This document shows, in pieces, positions 11,360 through 23,442 of a stretch of 64,000 nt of DNA (position 1 is its first letter; each line of letters opens with the position of its first letter). Origin of the DNA: Amoebidium appalachense (lineage: Eukaryota; Ichthyosporea); contig CAVNZM010000016.1 in the NCBI GenBank assembly GCA_963693365.1, forward strand, positions 4,650,001 to 4,714,000, written 5' to 3'. Under the pieces are notes generated by a model. The model was not told the DNA's origin. It saw only the letters and a program-made list of their open reading frames with translations, and did no database searches. The position numbers and the translations under genes are program-made.

Positions 11360-11820
11360 GATATGGAGAGACTACGGGGACTCGGGGAAGGAAGGAAGGA
11401 GTGAAGGAGGGAAGGAGAGAGGCAGGGGGGGAGAGTGAGTTTCAGAGCGCCAGAGAGAGACATTGAGTCGGAGGGAGGGGGAGAGGCACAAAGGGGGAGA
11501 GAGACAAAGGCAGTCATGAGAGAGAGAGAGAAACGATGACTCAAACATAGAGGGACTCGAGAGAGAGAAATATAAAGATACTGGAGAGACAGAGAGAGAG
11601 AGTTCAGTGAACCGACAGGATGCGGAGCGAGAGCGAGAGAGAGCAAGAGGGGGGGGGGGGGGGGGGAAGAGGGGGGGGAGGGGGGGGAGAGGAAAGGAGA
11701 GGGAGAGGGAGAGAAAGAGACCGAGACTCCGCCGGGGGGGGGGGGGGGGGGGAGAGGGAGGGGAGGGGGGGGGGGGGGGGGGGGGGGGGAGGGGAGGGAG
11801 GGAGGGGAGGGGGGGGGGGA

Positions 11821-11868
<48 letters not shown>

Positions 11869-11896
11869 GAGGGGGGGGGGGGAGGGGGGGGGGGGG

Positions 11897-11956
<60 letters not shown>

Positions 11957-12130
11957 TATATATATATGGATGGAGGGATTCGAGAGAGGGATTCGAGAGA
12001 GAGAGAGGGGGGGGGGGAGGGGGGCGGGGAGGGAGGGAGGGAGGGAGGGAGGGAGGGAGGGGGGGAGGGAGGGAGGGAGGGAGGGAGGGAGGGAGGGAGA
12101 GAGGGAGAGAGAGAGGGAGAGAGAAAGCCC
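11360..12130. repeat. Long purine tract: (GA)n, (GGGA)n and G runs
   Basis: About 0.75 kb with almost no pyrimidines on the + strand. Includes (GA)n at 11826-11865 and 11899-11954, G runs at 11650-11800, and (GGGA)n at 12028-12110. Long Ser/Pro/Leu frames on the other strand are artefacts. Such tracts can form triplex DNA. Confidence 0.95.
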
Positions 12131-12893
12131 CGGGCTTGGGGAGAAAGGGAGTGTGTGGGCGCGAGTGAATAGTATGTTGGTGTGTATATGTAAGCACATG
12201 ACATTGTATGTGTGTTGAAGTGTGTGATTGTGCCTGTGCTTGCCGTGCCAGTTTGTGTACTGCCTGTGAGTGAGTGAGTGAGTGAGTCACTGAGTGAGTG
12301 AGAAAATGAGTGAATGAGCCTCAGTGAGTGGGCGGTGTCACCGAGAGAGAGAGAGACTGAGGGAAAAAAAGAGAGGGAGGGAGGAGGAGGAAGGGAGAGT
12401 GAGAGAGAGAGAGAGAAAGACTGGAGAGAGAGAGAGAGAGAGAGAGACTTGAAGTGACTGACACGGTGTGTGTGCGCGGCGTCACAGTGTGAATGTCTTC
12501 AAGCTGGTGTGTGTGTGAACAGTTGCCTTGGTGAAACAATGTGCATAAGTCGGTGTGTGCTCTATTACTTACAAGGTTGGGTGTAAGCAGTGCTTGACAA
12601 TGTACCGGGAATATATTTGCATGTTCGTGCATGGTGCCGCAGTGCAATTGTGCATGTACCCGTGCACGTGTGAAGGTATGCAGGCGGTCAAGTCTTGTGA
12701 TGTAACCAAGGCCCCATGTCATCGGACTCACGGTAGGGAGAAGTGTGTCGGCTCAGGCTACGAGTGCGTACGTGTTTTGGAAGGATGTGATTAGGGTTTT
12801 GAGGACGCTACAAAATTGAATCATGGGTGCGAGCCCGAGTGGTAAAAGCCTTCCACAAACGGGGCACATGTTTTGCGAGTGACGATGCGAATT

Positions 12894-12895
<2 letters not shown>
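12131..12895. other. Intergenic with short GAGT and GA repeats
   Basis: (GAGT)n at about 12264-12305, GA tracts 12340-12450, then unique GT-rich sequence. No gene recognised. Confidence 0.5.

Positions 12896-12969
<74 letters not shown>
12896..12969. repeat. (GT)n microsatellite
   Basis: About 74 bp of GT, followed by TCAC interruptions, short GT and a GA-rich block to 13386 that ends in a G run. Confidence 0.95.
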
Positions 12970-12970
<1 letters not shown>

Positions 12971-13322
12971 ACGTGTATCCGTGTGTGTGTCACATGATGG
13001 GTGTCCATGTATCTGTGTGTGTGACACGGAGAGAGTCTCGAAGAGAGAGAGGGAGCCTCTACCGGGGGAGGAGGAGGGGGGGGAGGAGGGACAGAGAGAG
13101 GGACTCCGCAGGCTCGGAAAGACAGAGGGAGGGGGAGAGAAAGAGCTAGAGCTAGAGCCCGGAGCCGAAGATAGATATATAGAGGGAGAGGGGGAGAGAA
13201 GCAATCGGGGAGAGAAAGATCTATCGAGAGAAAGAGAGACACTCGGGGAGGGAAAGAGAGGGAGAGAGAGAGACTCGGGGAGGGAGGCCCTGAGAGAGAG
13301 CGAGAGAGCGAGAGAGAGAGGA

Positions 13323-13355
<33 letters not shown>

Positions 13356-13386
13356 CAGAGAGGGGGGGGGGGGGGGGGGGGGGGGG

Positions 13387-13540
13387 TTTGAATGCGGAAC
13401 ACAGTACGAAGTACGCATACACGATGAGAAGCATGGTGCAGGACACATGCAAAGGCAAACATTCAACTATGCAGCATCAGCCATGCGCACAGTATGCGTC
13501 ATAAGCAGAGCCCATCCTCAGGGAGGGCCCAAGTCATCAA
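13387..13540 (-). mobile_element. SINE-like dispersed repeat copy
   Basis: Follows a G run and reads gaatgcggaacacagtacg then aagtacgc, a variable middle with catgcaaaggcaaac, then gcgtcataagcagagcccat and cctcagggagggccc. This is one of the clearer copies, with the same layout as 47731-47960 and 60474-60610. Confidence 0.75.
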
Positions 13541-13544
13541 TGGG

Positions 13545-13655
13545 GGGTGATGTATGCGTTAGAGGGTTGGAAATATGGAGGACACAACAAAGAGCAACAA
13601 AAAAACGTCATAAAAGTGGGAAATCCAAAATCAAACAATTTAAGCGAAGAAGACA
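13545..13655. repeat. Second dispersed module (paired with 63308-63425)
   Basis: gatgtatgcgttagagggtt followed by ggaaatat, a run of short AAC/AAA words and aaatcaaacaa recurs at 63308-63425 in the same orientation. At both places it lies just after a SINE-like copy and a G run, so it may be part of the same larger element. Confidence 0.65.
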
Positions 13656-13849
13656 CTTGAACGGGAAAGCGAGTGGGGAGAGTTGGGACTTGAGAGAGAA
13701 AGAGAGAGAGGGGAGGGGAGGGAGGGAGAGGGCGAGAGCCTCACAGAGGAGAGAGAGACCGTCTGTGTGCATCTTTTGCAAGCAATACTAGGGCATGGGT
13801 GCGGGTGTGACGACATGTGCATGTCTTCATGGGGGGCAAATGGTGAGTG

Positions 13850-13852
13850 GCT

Positions 13853-13889
<37 letters not shown>

Positions 13890-14190
13890 GGGATAGACCG
13901 TGGAAGTTCACGGTACAAAGCACAACGTGACACGATGAGAAACACTGTGCAGGACCGTGCACTGTGTCACATGCAAAGGTAAACATAAGTATGCAACACC
14001 AGCAACACGCGGTATGCAAAAAAGGGAGATCTTATTTTACTAAGGAAGGCCAAGTCATGATTGCGTCATAGTTTCGACCCCTTCAGTCAAGCCTGGCATG
14101 CTAAATTCAACTTGGGCACTGAGCGCAATTTGGAACTTGGATGCACTGGTGGGCCATCCGTCTTGATCAGAGACTCAGGGCTGCATACGT
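13850..14190 (-). mobile_element. SINE-like dispersed repeat, longer copy
   Basis: After a G run (13853-13890) comes a degenerate core (ggtacaaagcacaacgtgac), and further right come agtttcgacccc and ccgtcttgatcagagactc. The last two words also occur in order at 47965-48055, so this copy extends past the short core. The reverse complement of agtttcgacccc resembles a tRNA B box. Confidence 0.6.
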
Positions 14191-14462
14191 GAGCAAAACA
14201 GTGTATGTATGGTGTGTGGGCATTGAACTATGTAATGCAGCATGCAGCAAAAAATGCTCATGTGCTTACAGATGCACGACAGAGAGCAACCGTTTGCATA
14301 TGGTTGCACGGGAGTACAACAAAATCGCCACACAGACTTTTGGTCGGACCTGAACGTACACCTCCTAAAGAAGATAGTGGGGTTTAGAATGTGACACACC
14401 GTACGAGGTACAGGTGACGATGATTGAACCCGGTGTAGGAGACTCATGATCATGGGGTGGAG

Positions 14463-14597
<135 letters not shown>

Positions 14598-14599
14598 AG

Positions 14600-15334
14600 G
14601 GGTGGAGGGAGGTGGGGGGCAGGAGGACAGGTCAGGAACCGTTTTCCTACCATATGCATAGGGATGGCCTAAAGCCGACAGGCTACGTGGAGGCAGTCAC
14701 GGTGGTGCAGGGTTCAACTTGAGGTCCAATATTGAGTCACACCGCGGCCGTGCACGTCTCGTCTGACCTGCCAGTGGGCTGCAAATACCGTAGCTTTAGC
14801 ATATATGATAAGAATTTCAAGTACAGAATAAATAGTATTCACAGCCTGTACAAATAGTATTCTCAGTATTGATAAGATTCACAGAATAAATAGGACTCAA
14901 ATTACTAATAAATACTGTAGCAGGGCCAGGCCCTGCCATGATAACTAGAATACTATCGCATTGAATTGGTGAGGCTCAGCCCTCTAGAGAGTTGTGACTT
15001 TTGAAAAATTGCCTGTCTTCTAAACAATAGAAAGCTTTTTCATCGGGTAAACAGAAAATGAATATTGAGGCCGAGTCAAGGGCTGACTGCGTGTGGGTCA
15101 CGGTGCACATCACAGTGTCGGGCAGTGTGACATGGTCTTAGTGTCACAAGAAACTTTGATAATAAGATTCTGAATCTTAAGCCTTTGTCGGATTTAAAGC
15201 ATGTCTGCATATCCACCGCTGCATCCTATAGCTACTGAGGCTGAAATCAGAAAAGATACACAGCACCTGCTTGAAGCCATGCATACCCGGTCACACCTGC
15301 AACACTGCGCACCATCATTGCAAGCACACACAAA

Positions 15335-15392
<58 letters not shown>

Positions 15393-15866
15393 CTAACACA
15401 CACTCAGTCTCTCTCTCTCTCATTCTCTCTCTCTCTCCTCTCTCCGTGCGAGAGTTTCTCTCTCTCTCTCATGTGTGTGTCTATCTATCTACACTGCCTG
15501 TTAAGCTTATGTACTAGAAAGAGGGCTGACTGCAGACACAAACCAGCTGGCTCCTGCACCCCAATAGTTATGAAATATTGAAGCAAGCATGGCTGCGCAC
15601 CAATACCGCCTAGCTTTCCGAACACTCCGGATCAAAACTGTTGCAAAGCGCTGTCACACCGGGTTGGAAAAAACTCGTATTCCAGGGCTTTTTGGAAACT
15701 ACAGTTCAACGGTTGTGTATCATTTGTAATAATATTTGCCTTCACCGGCCTTAGTATCCCAAATATTAGTCAACTACTCCTTCAGGCAAAAGAACTCGAT
15801 ATCATTTTTGAAGCTCGACCCGTGACAGTCCGGCAACAATCCACAACCAGTCACTATGACAAGAAA

Positions 15867-15904
<38 letters not shown>

Positions 15905-16440
15905 CCCCTCCCCCACCAACCACCACCACCACAAAACACACACCGTCACACACACACACCCTCCCTCTTCTCCCCTCCCCTTGGGCGAACAAATGACTCT
16001 TTCCCCCCAAGTCAGAACACCCCAGGGTTACTACGCTGTTCAACAGCCTCTGCCAGACACCGTCTCTCTCAAGTTACTCCTACTAGCGGCCTCAGATCTA
16101 AAGTTCGGATGCAGGCGGGACACGCGATGTGTCCGGTTTCAATCACACTCTACTAGTTGAACATGGCTTTGGATCTTCTCTGAACACGAAACAGTCTAGC
16201 AATAAAAACGAGCATTGTGTTGCACTGACAGAAAACTTGTGCCATCGATGATAATGTGGACAAACGTCCGCACAAAACTCGAAACAGTCTACAGGTGGGT
16301 TGATCATAGTACCGTTTGAAAGGTTAAAAAAAAACAAAAAAAACAGTACAAGACCTGCTAAAAATCTGCAGTTCACGTGGCCGCAACTGAAAACAGAGCA
16401 GAGAGAGAACATTTAAAGTAACCAGATATGTGACGATGCT
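14600..16440. other. Intergenic with (CA)n and a C run
   Basis: (CA)n at about 15337-15389 followed by TC repeats, and a C run at 15869-15901. Between them is unique sequence. No exon with good splice sites or known motif was seen. Confidence 0.5.
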
Positions 16441-19400
16441 ACCAGCGGCCCGACGACCATCAGGTGCATCACAGCCCACAACCATTACGGTCCCTGTGAA
16501 CCCTGTTGTAGTGGTGCGCTTAAAGAAAGTTCCTTTTTGGCGGATTTATAGGCACTTTCGGGTCAGGCCCAAAAAAGTTTGGTGCGCAACTCACCAATGA
16601 CAAAGCGAAAATAGTTATCGAGTCTGACCCGGCTCGGAATTCTAATAAGAACTACCTTTAATGAATATGTAACTTACTCACGAAGCAAAAGCAACCCGGC
16701 TACTGTAACAGCCTGAAATGAACCATGGCGCGACTCAACCACCGACGATGGACACAAACAAAGAAAGCGAATGTCTCCATTTATTCAAAAATTTTCTCTT
16801 CACAACAACGCCGTACCATGGATATTAGCGATTGTTCCCACCAGCTCCAAACATGGATTCAGTGACCGTCAACATGTTTGACTAAGCGCACTACAAACTC
16901 TAAGCTACTGTAGCCATATGACAGCTAATGAGCACTGGCACTACATTCAATCACGAAAAAGAAAAGCATTGGGAGGGTGGGAAATTGATAGCGGCCTTCA
17001 CAGCTACAAATCACAGAGAGAGAGAGACCCTTATCAAAAGAAGCATAATAAGGAGTGAGAAACGGCGTGAGGTTTAACTTAATGCAACAACGAAAACCCC
17101 ATTCCTTCTCAACATGGTTCCAGAAACACGTTGAACCTTTCTGGGGGACTAAAGCGCTGGGAATTTAGTAACGGCCACAACTTTAACATAGCAAAATCGT
17201 ACAAAGCCAAGAAAGCCCCGCTATAGAGAATGGTTGTGGACTCGGTCAGTCGGTGACCGGGTTCAGTCAGAAAGTTGGACGATCTACCAGAGCAATTGAA
17301 GATGCTTATTGAGAAACGAAATTTGGAATCCCCAAACCTTCACCAATTTCCGAGTTTACGGTTGCATCCAACTTATGATGTAGCCACTGAGACCGTGCCA
17401 TGGACTCTTAACTAACCATAGCATACTACGGTTTAAACATCGAATCTGAGCTGATGCCAGGGGCCAGGCTCATCAGTGATGGCAAACTTGGCCTATTGTA
17501 CTTGGCGGTTTTTTTTCTGTGTGTATAGTGTGGTATGTTACCTTCCGTGTGCCAGCTTCCCATCACCTGTCCGTCTTGAAACCTTGCCGGCGAATGTTCT
17601 TATATCATGAAACTCAAACTTGTAAATTTATTACTAGCTGAAGGTTTAAGAAATCGGGCTGTAATCAGGTCTCGAAAATACCCTTCTATCAGGTGACTCT
17701 GTCCGACGGTCAGTGAAAAGGTGCCACGCCACCGAAACGAACGGCCCTGACGGCGGTTCAAGGCGGCCTAGGTTTTGTTCTTTTGGAGCTAGGAACACTA
17801 TCTGGACCTGAACACCAGTATAAGGTCTTATAATTGGGCAGAGTAAGAGTTAAAAAAAAAGAACTATAGAATTTCAAAGCGAGTCGTAGACGAGTGTGCG
17901 AGTGTATCGGTACTGTAACTGAACTTGCCAAGTTGGGCTTTACATATAAACTCACACCGTATAGTATAAGGCTACTATGTTATGGTCTGGCTGTAGCTTG
18001 AGAAGAACGATAACAGCCAGGTAGGCCTACACGTCCCTGCAGCGGAAAAGAATAAAACATCTGTGGGGCCCTCTTGGCCGTATTATCATGTTGTAATTAC
18101 GCACTATTTCCGTGTGCGTGACCCAACATCGGGCGGCGTGCACACACACACGGCGGGCTGTCGAAGCCGCAGCATCGGTTGAATTTTTTATGAATATTTG
18201 GATAACTTTTTCGGTGGCTTTGCTCACACAGTTTGCTGGGCTAGAAATCACGATTCAGATTTCACGGAGGTTTGGTATGTGATGAAAGGGCCACATTACT
18301 AGGGGTTTCTTCTCTTTACTTATACCCATATTATTAATATATGTGTATATGCGCATGTATTTTTTTGCTCTTTTATTTGCCTCCTCTACCTCCAAACCGA
18401 GTGAAAACAGTTTAAAGCCTTAACTTGTACATTTTGAAAATTAACGGTATATTTAGTTTTTTTGATTGCATAATTTCTAGCTCTGGTGGCTTCGTGAGCT
18501 TCGAATACGTTCGGCCTTACGTCATAAGTCCCACGTCCAGTACACCCGAATCGAACGTGCTCCCGAAATTCCAGTTTATGTCTCACATTGTTCCCCTATA
18601 CCCCGTCGAACATGCTCGGTCGCACCAAAAGTTTCCAGCTGGTATCTGTGTATATCTCTGTGACACTTGATTTCAAGTTGTCGCGAAGTATCATCGCGAT
18701 GATTTCGGACGGTCTCAGCGAGACTGTATGTTGTTCTAAATCGTGTGTCCTGAAGGTCACTGGCTTATTGAATGCTGCCTTGCTTTTTTTATTTTTTTTG
18801 GAGCTTCTCACGGCATACAATCATTATAATTGTAATTTAACTCCACATTAATTACAATATGATATTATTTCAAATTGATATGATCATCATCATAAATAAA
18901 TAGATCTAGCTAGATAGGTCAGTGGCAAATAGCACAAATAGACTAATGTTCAAAATCGCAAATTCTTAGAAAGTAGACAATTAAAGTGATTCCATTTATA
19001 TCGTGTATAAACAACACCACTATTACTGCCGTTTTCAGTGAGACCTGATGTGAATATCTATTTGATGGTGTAAGACTATCACGTGTGTCTATCAACGGCA
19101 GTTAACTTAATGGCAACGGATAGCTATGCTTCACTGAGAAACAGCTGAGTGCAGCTGGTCCGCGGCCCAGATCTGGATCGGAGTGCCATTGCCGTGCTTT
19201 CTATTATAGTTTAGCTAAGTTTAATTTTTGGTTTAGCGAGCATACGGTAAATTATGATATACTTAATACGTTAATAATGCACTCAATAGATGAACAATTA
19301 ATCCTGCATCCTGCAACGACCCACGTACCGTGAAGGCGACGACCCACCTATCGGATGGCAGGATATATTTACCCAGCTTATAAACATCATATGAAACGTT

Positions 19401-19960
19401 AGGAGCAAATAGGCCACGTTACCCAACTGCCGCGTGTGACACTGGCCGATACTCGCTATGTACCGAATTTTCATTTGCAGTTTACGTATACGGCGTTGTG
19501 AATTTTGAATATATCGGTGTTTGCAAAAGATTAAGTTTGTCTTTAACAATTCAACCGTGCCGAACCATTTTCTCGCCAACGCTGTTTAATTTAACCTGCG
19601 CTGCATTAAGAATAAATCTTATTCTCAGGGCAACTTGATACTCGATGTGCCCATGTACATGTGGGTCCCAGCCGATAGAGCCGAAATTTCATGTCACCCT
19701 ACATATGCCATGTCGACCACCATGGCCATATATATGTATACGTATGTATGCTGACTGTCCGACTCTCAGATCTATTTTTTGTAGAGTCTCAGCGAGTAAT
19801 ACAGGAATCGAATGTACTCGACAGTTGCACCACTGCATCTATAAAAATGATAAGTTTCGATCATTTATCTCATGTTCGAAACCCGTTGTGATCTTTGCCA
19901 TGATCGATATGGCACACAGTCTGTTGTGGCTGTCAGATTTCTAGCGAGTCAGGGGATTCA
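16441..19960. other. Unique intergenic DNA, nothing recognised
   Basis: Ordinary composition, no long frames, almost no microsatellites. The longest frames are under 100 codons and lack a recognisable motif. Confidence 0.5.
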
Positions 19961-19961
19961 C

Positions 19962-20134
19962 AGATGAGACATCTCCGGATTGCTTCTCTTTTCATGAGCA
20001 TATCAATAAAGTCATTATAACTTGAGTCGTTATCTCCTCCGTATCCGTGAGTAGGGGTTTTTGTATCTTCTTCTCTGAGATATCTGTGATATCTCCGGAT
20101 TGGTTCTCTTTTCATGAGCATATCAATAAAGTCT
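19962..20134 (+). repeat. Direct repeat pair, about 122 bp apart
   Basis: The block from atctccggattg to catatcaataaagtc occurs at 19970-20012 and again at 20092-20133 with very few differences. This is a recent local duplication. Confidence 0.85.
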
Positions 20135-22406
20135 ATAAAATAAAAAAAAGAAATTCAAATCAGGACGGACCCCAGCAGGATCCGGCGGCAGTGCATCTTG
20201 GAATTCAATGGTTTTATATATCATAGGGCATAAGACTTCAATTATTCAATATTGCTCCTACAATTAGCGACTCCACTAGAACAAGAATGTATTACAGAAT
20301 GTAGAACAAGGGGGGGGAAATATTTAGGAGAAAGAAAAGTGAAAAAGGAGGTGGAAAATCATACCGGGACTTTATAAGAACGTCTAGCTCAAGCTGCTCA
20401 ACGTGTTTTGATTGGTAGCCTAATAAACAAAAGTGTCGGGCCGCCGCAGCCCGCAGGGATTCAATCGGGAAATTCTGATGCTAATCATCATACTATCGTA
20501 TACATGTACAAGGGACGTTCTAATACAGAAATAGGGCTACCAGCTGTTCTAAGATTAAAATTAGAATTTTGTTTTCGAAAAAAAAAAGCCCTGCGAAAAA
20601 AAGCGATTTGAAAGAAGGGGTGGTTTCCATGAACCTGCCGCTCAAATTTCTACACTCTTTCCTATTTTTAGATCACAGTTATCCCCCCGGGTTATGGGGG
20701 ACTCATGGCGCAATGGCCCGATATGATTGGACAAGACTATATTGGTTTTCTTGAAACAACACAATCAGTAAACAATAAAACACAGCACCAAAACACTGAA
20801 TTTTTTTTTATATAATGAATTTATTGATGTGCTCGTCAAAGTAGAGGCAATGGAGATATCGCTGAATTTTAGTGCTGTAAAAATATTACACATACGTTTT
20901 TCTCCAAGTCCTACTTGCAAATCTTTTCCGGCCCATGTCTGGCTACGTGATCCTGCCAGCCTGGCAGGCCTCAGCATTAGCGGCCGTAAACGTGTTCTGT
21001 TTGTGTGTGGTGTCTCATGGATAGTAATTTCTTGCTTTATGGTTATTATAGTAGTAGATGGAGGTAAGAAGTGACTTATTTAAGCTCTCTTATCTACTTA
21101 CAGAGAGCTGAATTTGAAATGACCACTGTATTTGTTTTATTCATGAGCCGTTCATTTTTTAGAACCCGATATCATTGAGTGTGCGCACGTGAGATTTTGT
21201 TTACACGTTCATGCGTGAAAGTTCTACCATTCAATCCGCTGGATATCATTTTTAAAAGTTACTAGACGAGATAGTAGACACATTATAGATATTCAACGGT
21301 TTACCAACTTCTTCAGCTACTTCTGCGCTGCGTGAGTGGAGGGGCGGCTACTTGGTCGTCGGGGAGCTTTCCAACTGACTGCCAGTCCTTAGCCTCCAGT
21401 CGTATGGCAATGACCGGGTTTGCTTGCATGCATTCTGTAATTGTGTTTTTCTGTGTGTCCTGCCACAACTAGGCCACCTTATCAGAGAGCTAGATGCAGT
21501 TTCTCCGGGTTATCTAGGGGCCGGGCCCGTTGGGATTGTTTTTTAGCTCAGATTTGGTCTGCATTGCTCTTTTAGAGGCTGACTTGCTTGCTGTGCCTCG
21601 ATAGGTTTTGAGGGGGGCCTGTTGGGAAGGAGCAGTAATGATGTCTTCTTGCAGAGTGTGGTCTGGTCAACATCGATGCATATGACTAGTTGGAGCAAAC
21701 TAGTTTCACGCATACACGTACACTTACGGTTTTGCCCGCTGGTGTCCTTTGTCACTTGTCGCTTTATTTTTATTTCGTAGCTTTGGCTTTTTCAGTTCTA
21801 TTGGTGGTTATGTAGCCTGTGGCTGCACGTTGCCTTCATCAACGGATCAATAAGCCCGAGTCAAAAGAAAAAAGGTTTACCAAGTTGGCACCTGTACCGT
21901 GTCCGTAGTACACAAAGCAAGCTCGCTGTGGCAGACACTAATATTTATTATTTGTAATGATTTAGTGGCGTTACACCTGCTGAGCAAGTTGAACGATCAT
22001 ACAGCCCCGGTGGCGGCGGCGCCGGCCCGGCCGCCGCAGGCGCCTGGCCTTGGATATATGATCAGCTTGGTTTTAACCACTGACTTCACGGGTTATAAGT
22101 ATCACTCGAGTCACGACTGGCAGTCACTGTCAAAGCTACGAAGTTACATGTACAGCCGCCCCCCCCCCCCCTCCGGCCCGCACTGAGTGAACAATCTGAG
22201 ACTGTCCGCCCACTCATTGTCTGCCAGTGACTAATATTAACACCGTGTGGCACGGACTGGGTCACGGTGTCACGGCGTGTGCACATGGCATTGCGGGACA
22301 CAAGCACGTGCACGATCCCGCCGGTACCGGTGGCCATCGACGTCACTGTGACTCGACACACAGCCACACACATACACCGTTAACGTTCACGCACACACTG
22401 GCACCG
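20135..22406. other. Unique intergenic DNA, no gene recognised
   Basis: Includes a 67-codon frame at 20408-20611 without a known motif, a small GC-rich palindrome-prone patch at 22010-22045, and a C run at 22161-22172. Nothing further can be supported. Confidence 0.45.
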
Positions 22407-22407
22407 T

Positions 22408-22469
<62 letters not shown>

Positions 22470-22495
22470 ACACACACACACACACACACACCACC
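22407..22495. repeat. (CA)n microsatellite
   Basis: CA repeat with one GTG interruption near 22466. Confidence 0.95.
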
Positions 22496-22775
22496 TGGTC
22501 CGTGGTGGCACTGTGTCACACACACACACGTCTGACACGCACACACACGTGTAAGGCCTTTTGTACGTCGCGTCTTATAATTATTATATTGAATCGTATG
22601 TAAATCATATTACTGTACACAGGCTATGTTGTCCAATCCGGTGGATGTTAACAGTTATGAATTATCGCGGAATAGTTGGGGATGGCTAGATTAAGCTAGC
22701 AACGGTTTAGCCGCAGCTGCAGTCGGCCAAAATTGCTATGATGTGACGTAAACCTGATGCTTCCATATATGGAAG

Positions 22776-22834
22776 TGCGTCAACACCATTACCGGCCAAA
22801 CAAAGCATTGCGATGGCCGGAAATGGTGTTGACG

Positions 22835-22868
<34 letters not shown>

Positions 22869-22930
22869 AGACTTAGAAGAAATTCAACCAAGCGCGGGTA
22901 AACGGCGGGACCATTTCCGGCCAAACAAAG
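22776..22930. repeat. Fold-back at the left edge of the rRNA remnant
   Basis: gcgtcaacaccattaccggc (22776-22796) is close to the reverse complement of the LSU segment at 22813-22834, so the rRNA begins with a small hairpin-forming inverted copy. A second short inverted piece (ccatttccggcc) sits at 22911-22922, at the joint between the two tandem rRNA copies. Confidence 0.7.
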
Positions 22931-22959
22931 CATTGCGATGGCCGGAAATGGTGTTGACG

Positions 22960-22993
<34 letters not shown>

Positions 22994-23047
22994 AGTGAAG
23001 AAATTCAACCAAGCGCGGGTAAACGACGGGAGTAACTATGACTCTCT

Positions 23048-23111
<64 letters not shown>

Positions 23112-23112
23112 A

Positions 23113-23162
<50 letters not shown>

Positions 23163-23437
23163 CAGAATCAGCGGGGAAAGAAGACCCCGTTGAGCTTGAC
23201 TCTAGTCCGACTTTGTGAAAAGACATGAGAGGTGTAGCATAAGTGGGAGGGGCAATCCGAAAGTGAAATACCACTACTTTCATCGTTTTTTTACTTATTA
23301 AATTAAGCGGAATTGGGTGTCAAAGCCCACATTCTAGCTTTAAGCACCTTCGCGGTGCGATCCGAGTTTAAGACATTGTCAGGTGGGGAGTTTGGCTGGG
23401 GCTGCACATCTGTTAAACGATAACGCAGGTGTCCTAA
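22798..23437 (+). rRNA. Nuclear LSU (28S-type) rRNA remnant, part 1, with tandem duplication
   Basis: Contains the highly conserved core of LSU domains IV-V, for example caatgtgatttctgcccagt, gacgcgcatgaatggattaa and ggtggggagtttggctgggg. About 115 bases are present twice: copy 1 at 22798-22909 and copy 2 from 22923. Copy 1 has an altered word (gacttagaag for the usual gtgaag). In copy 2 the nearly invariant ctcttaaggtagcc has an extra T (ctctttaaggtagcc). Together with the interruptions, this indicates a pseudogene. The 5' two thirds of the LSU is absent. Confidence 0.9.
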
Positions 23438-23442
23438 CTTAA

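Noticed and set aside
11218-12290. Ser/Pro/Leu-rich frames up to 328 codons on the minus strand
   Set aside because: They follow from a purine tract of GA and GGGA repeats, are open in several frames at once, and have no motif.
20408-20611. Organelle-derived insert around a 67-codon frame
   Set aside because: The sequence style suggested an organelle gene, but I could not match it to any named mitochondrial or plastid gene.
23041-23060. R2-type retrotransposon insertion site in the LSU
   Set aside because: The ttaaggtagcc target is present with no insertion; only an extra T is seen.
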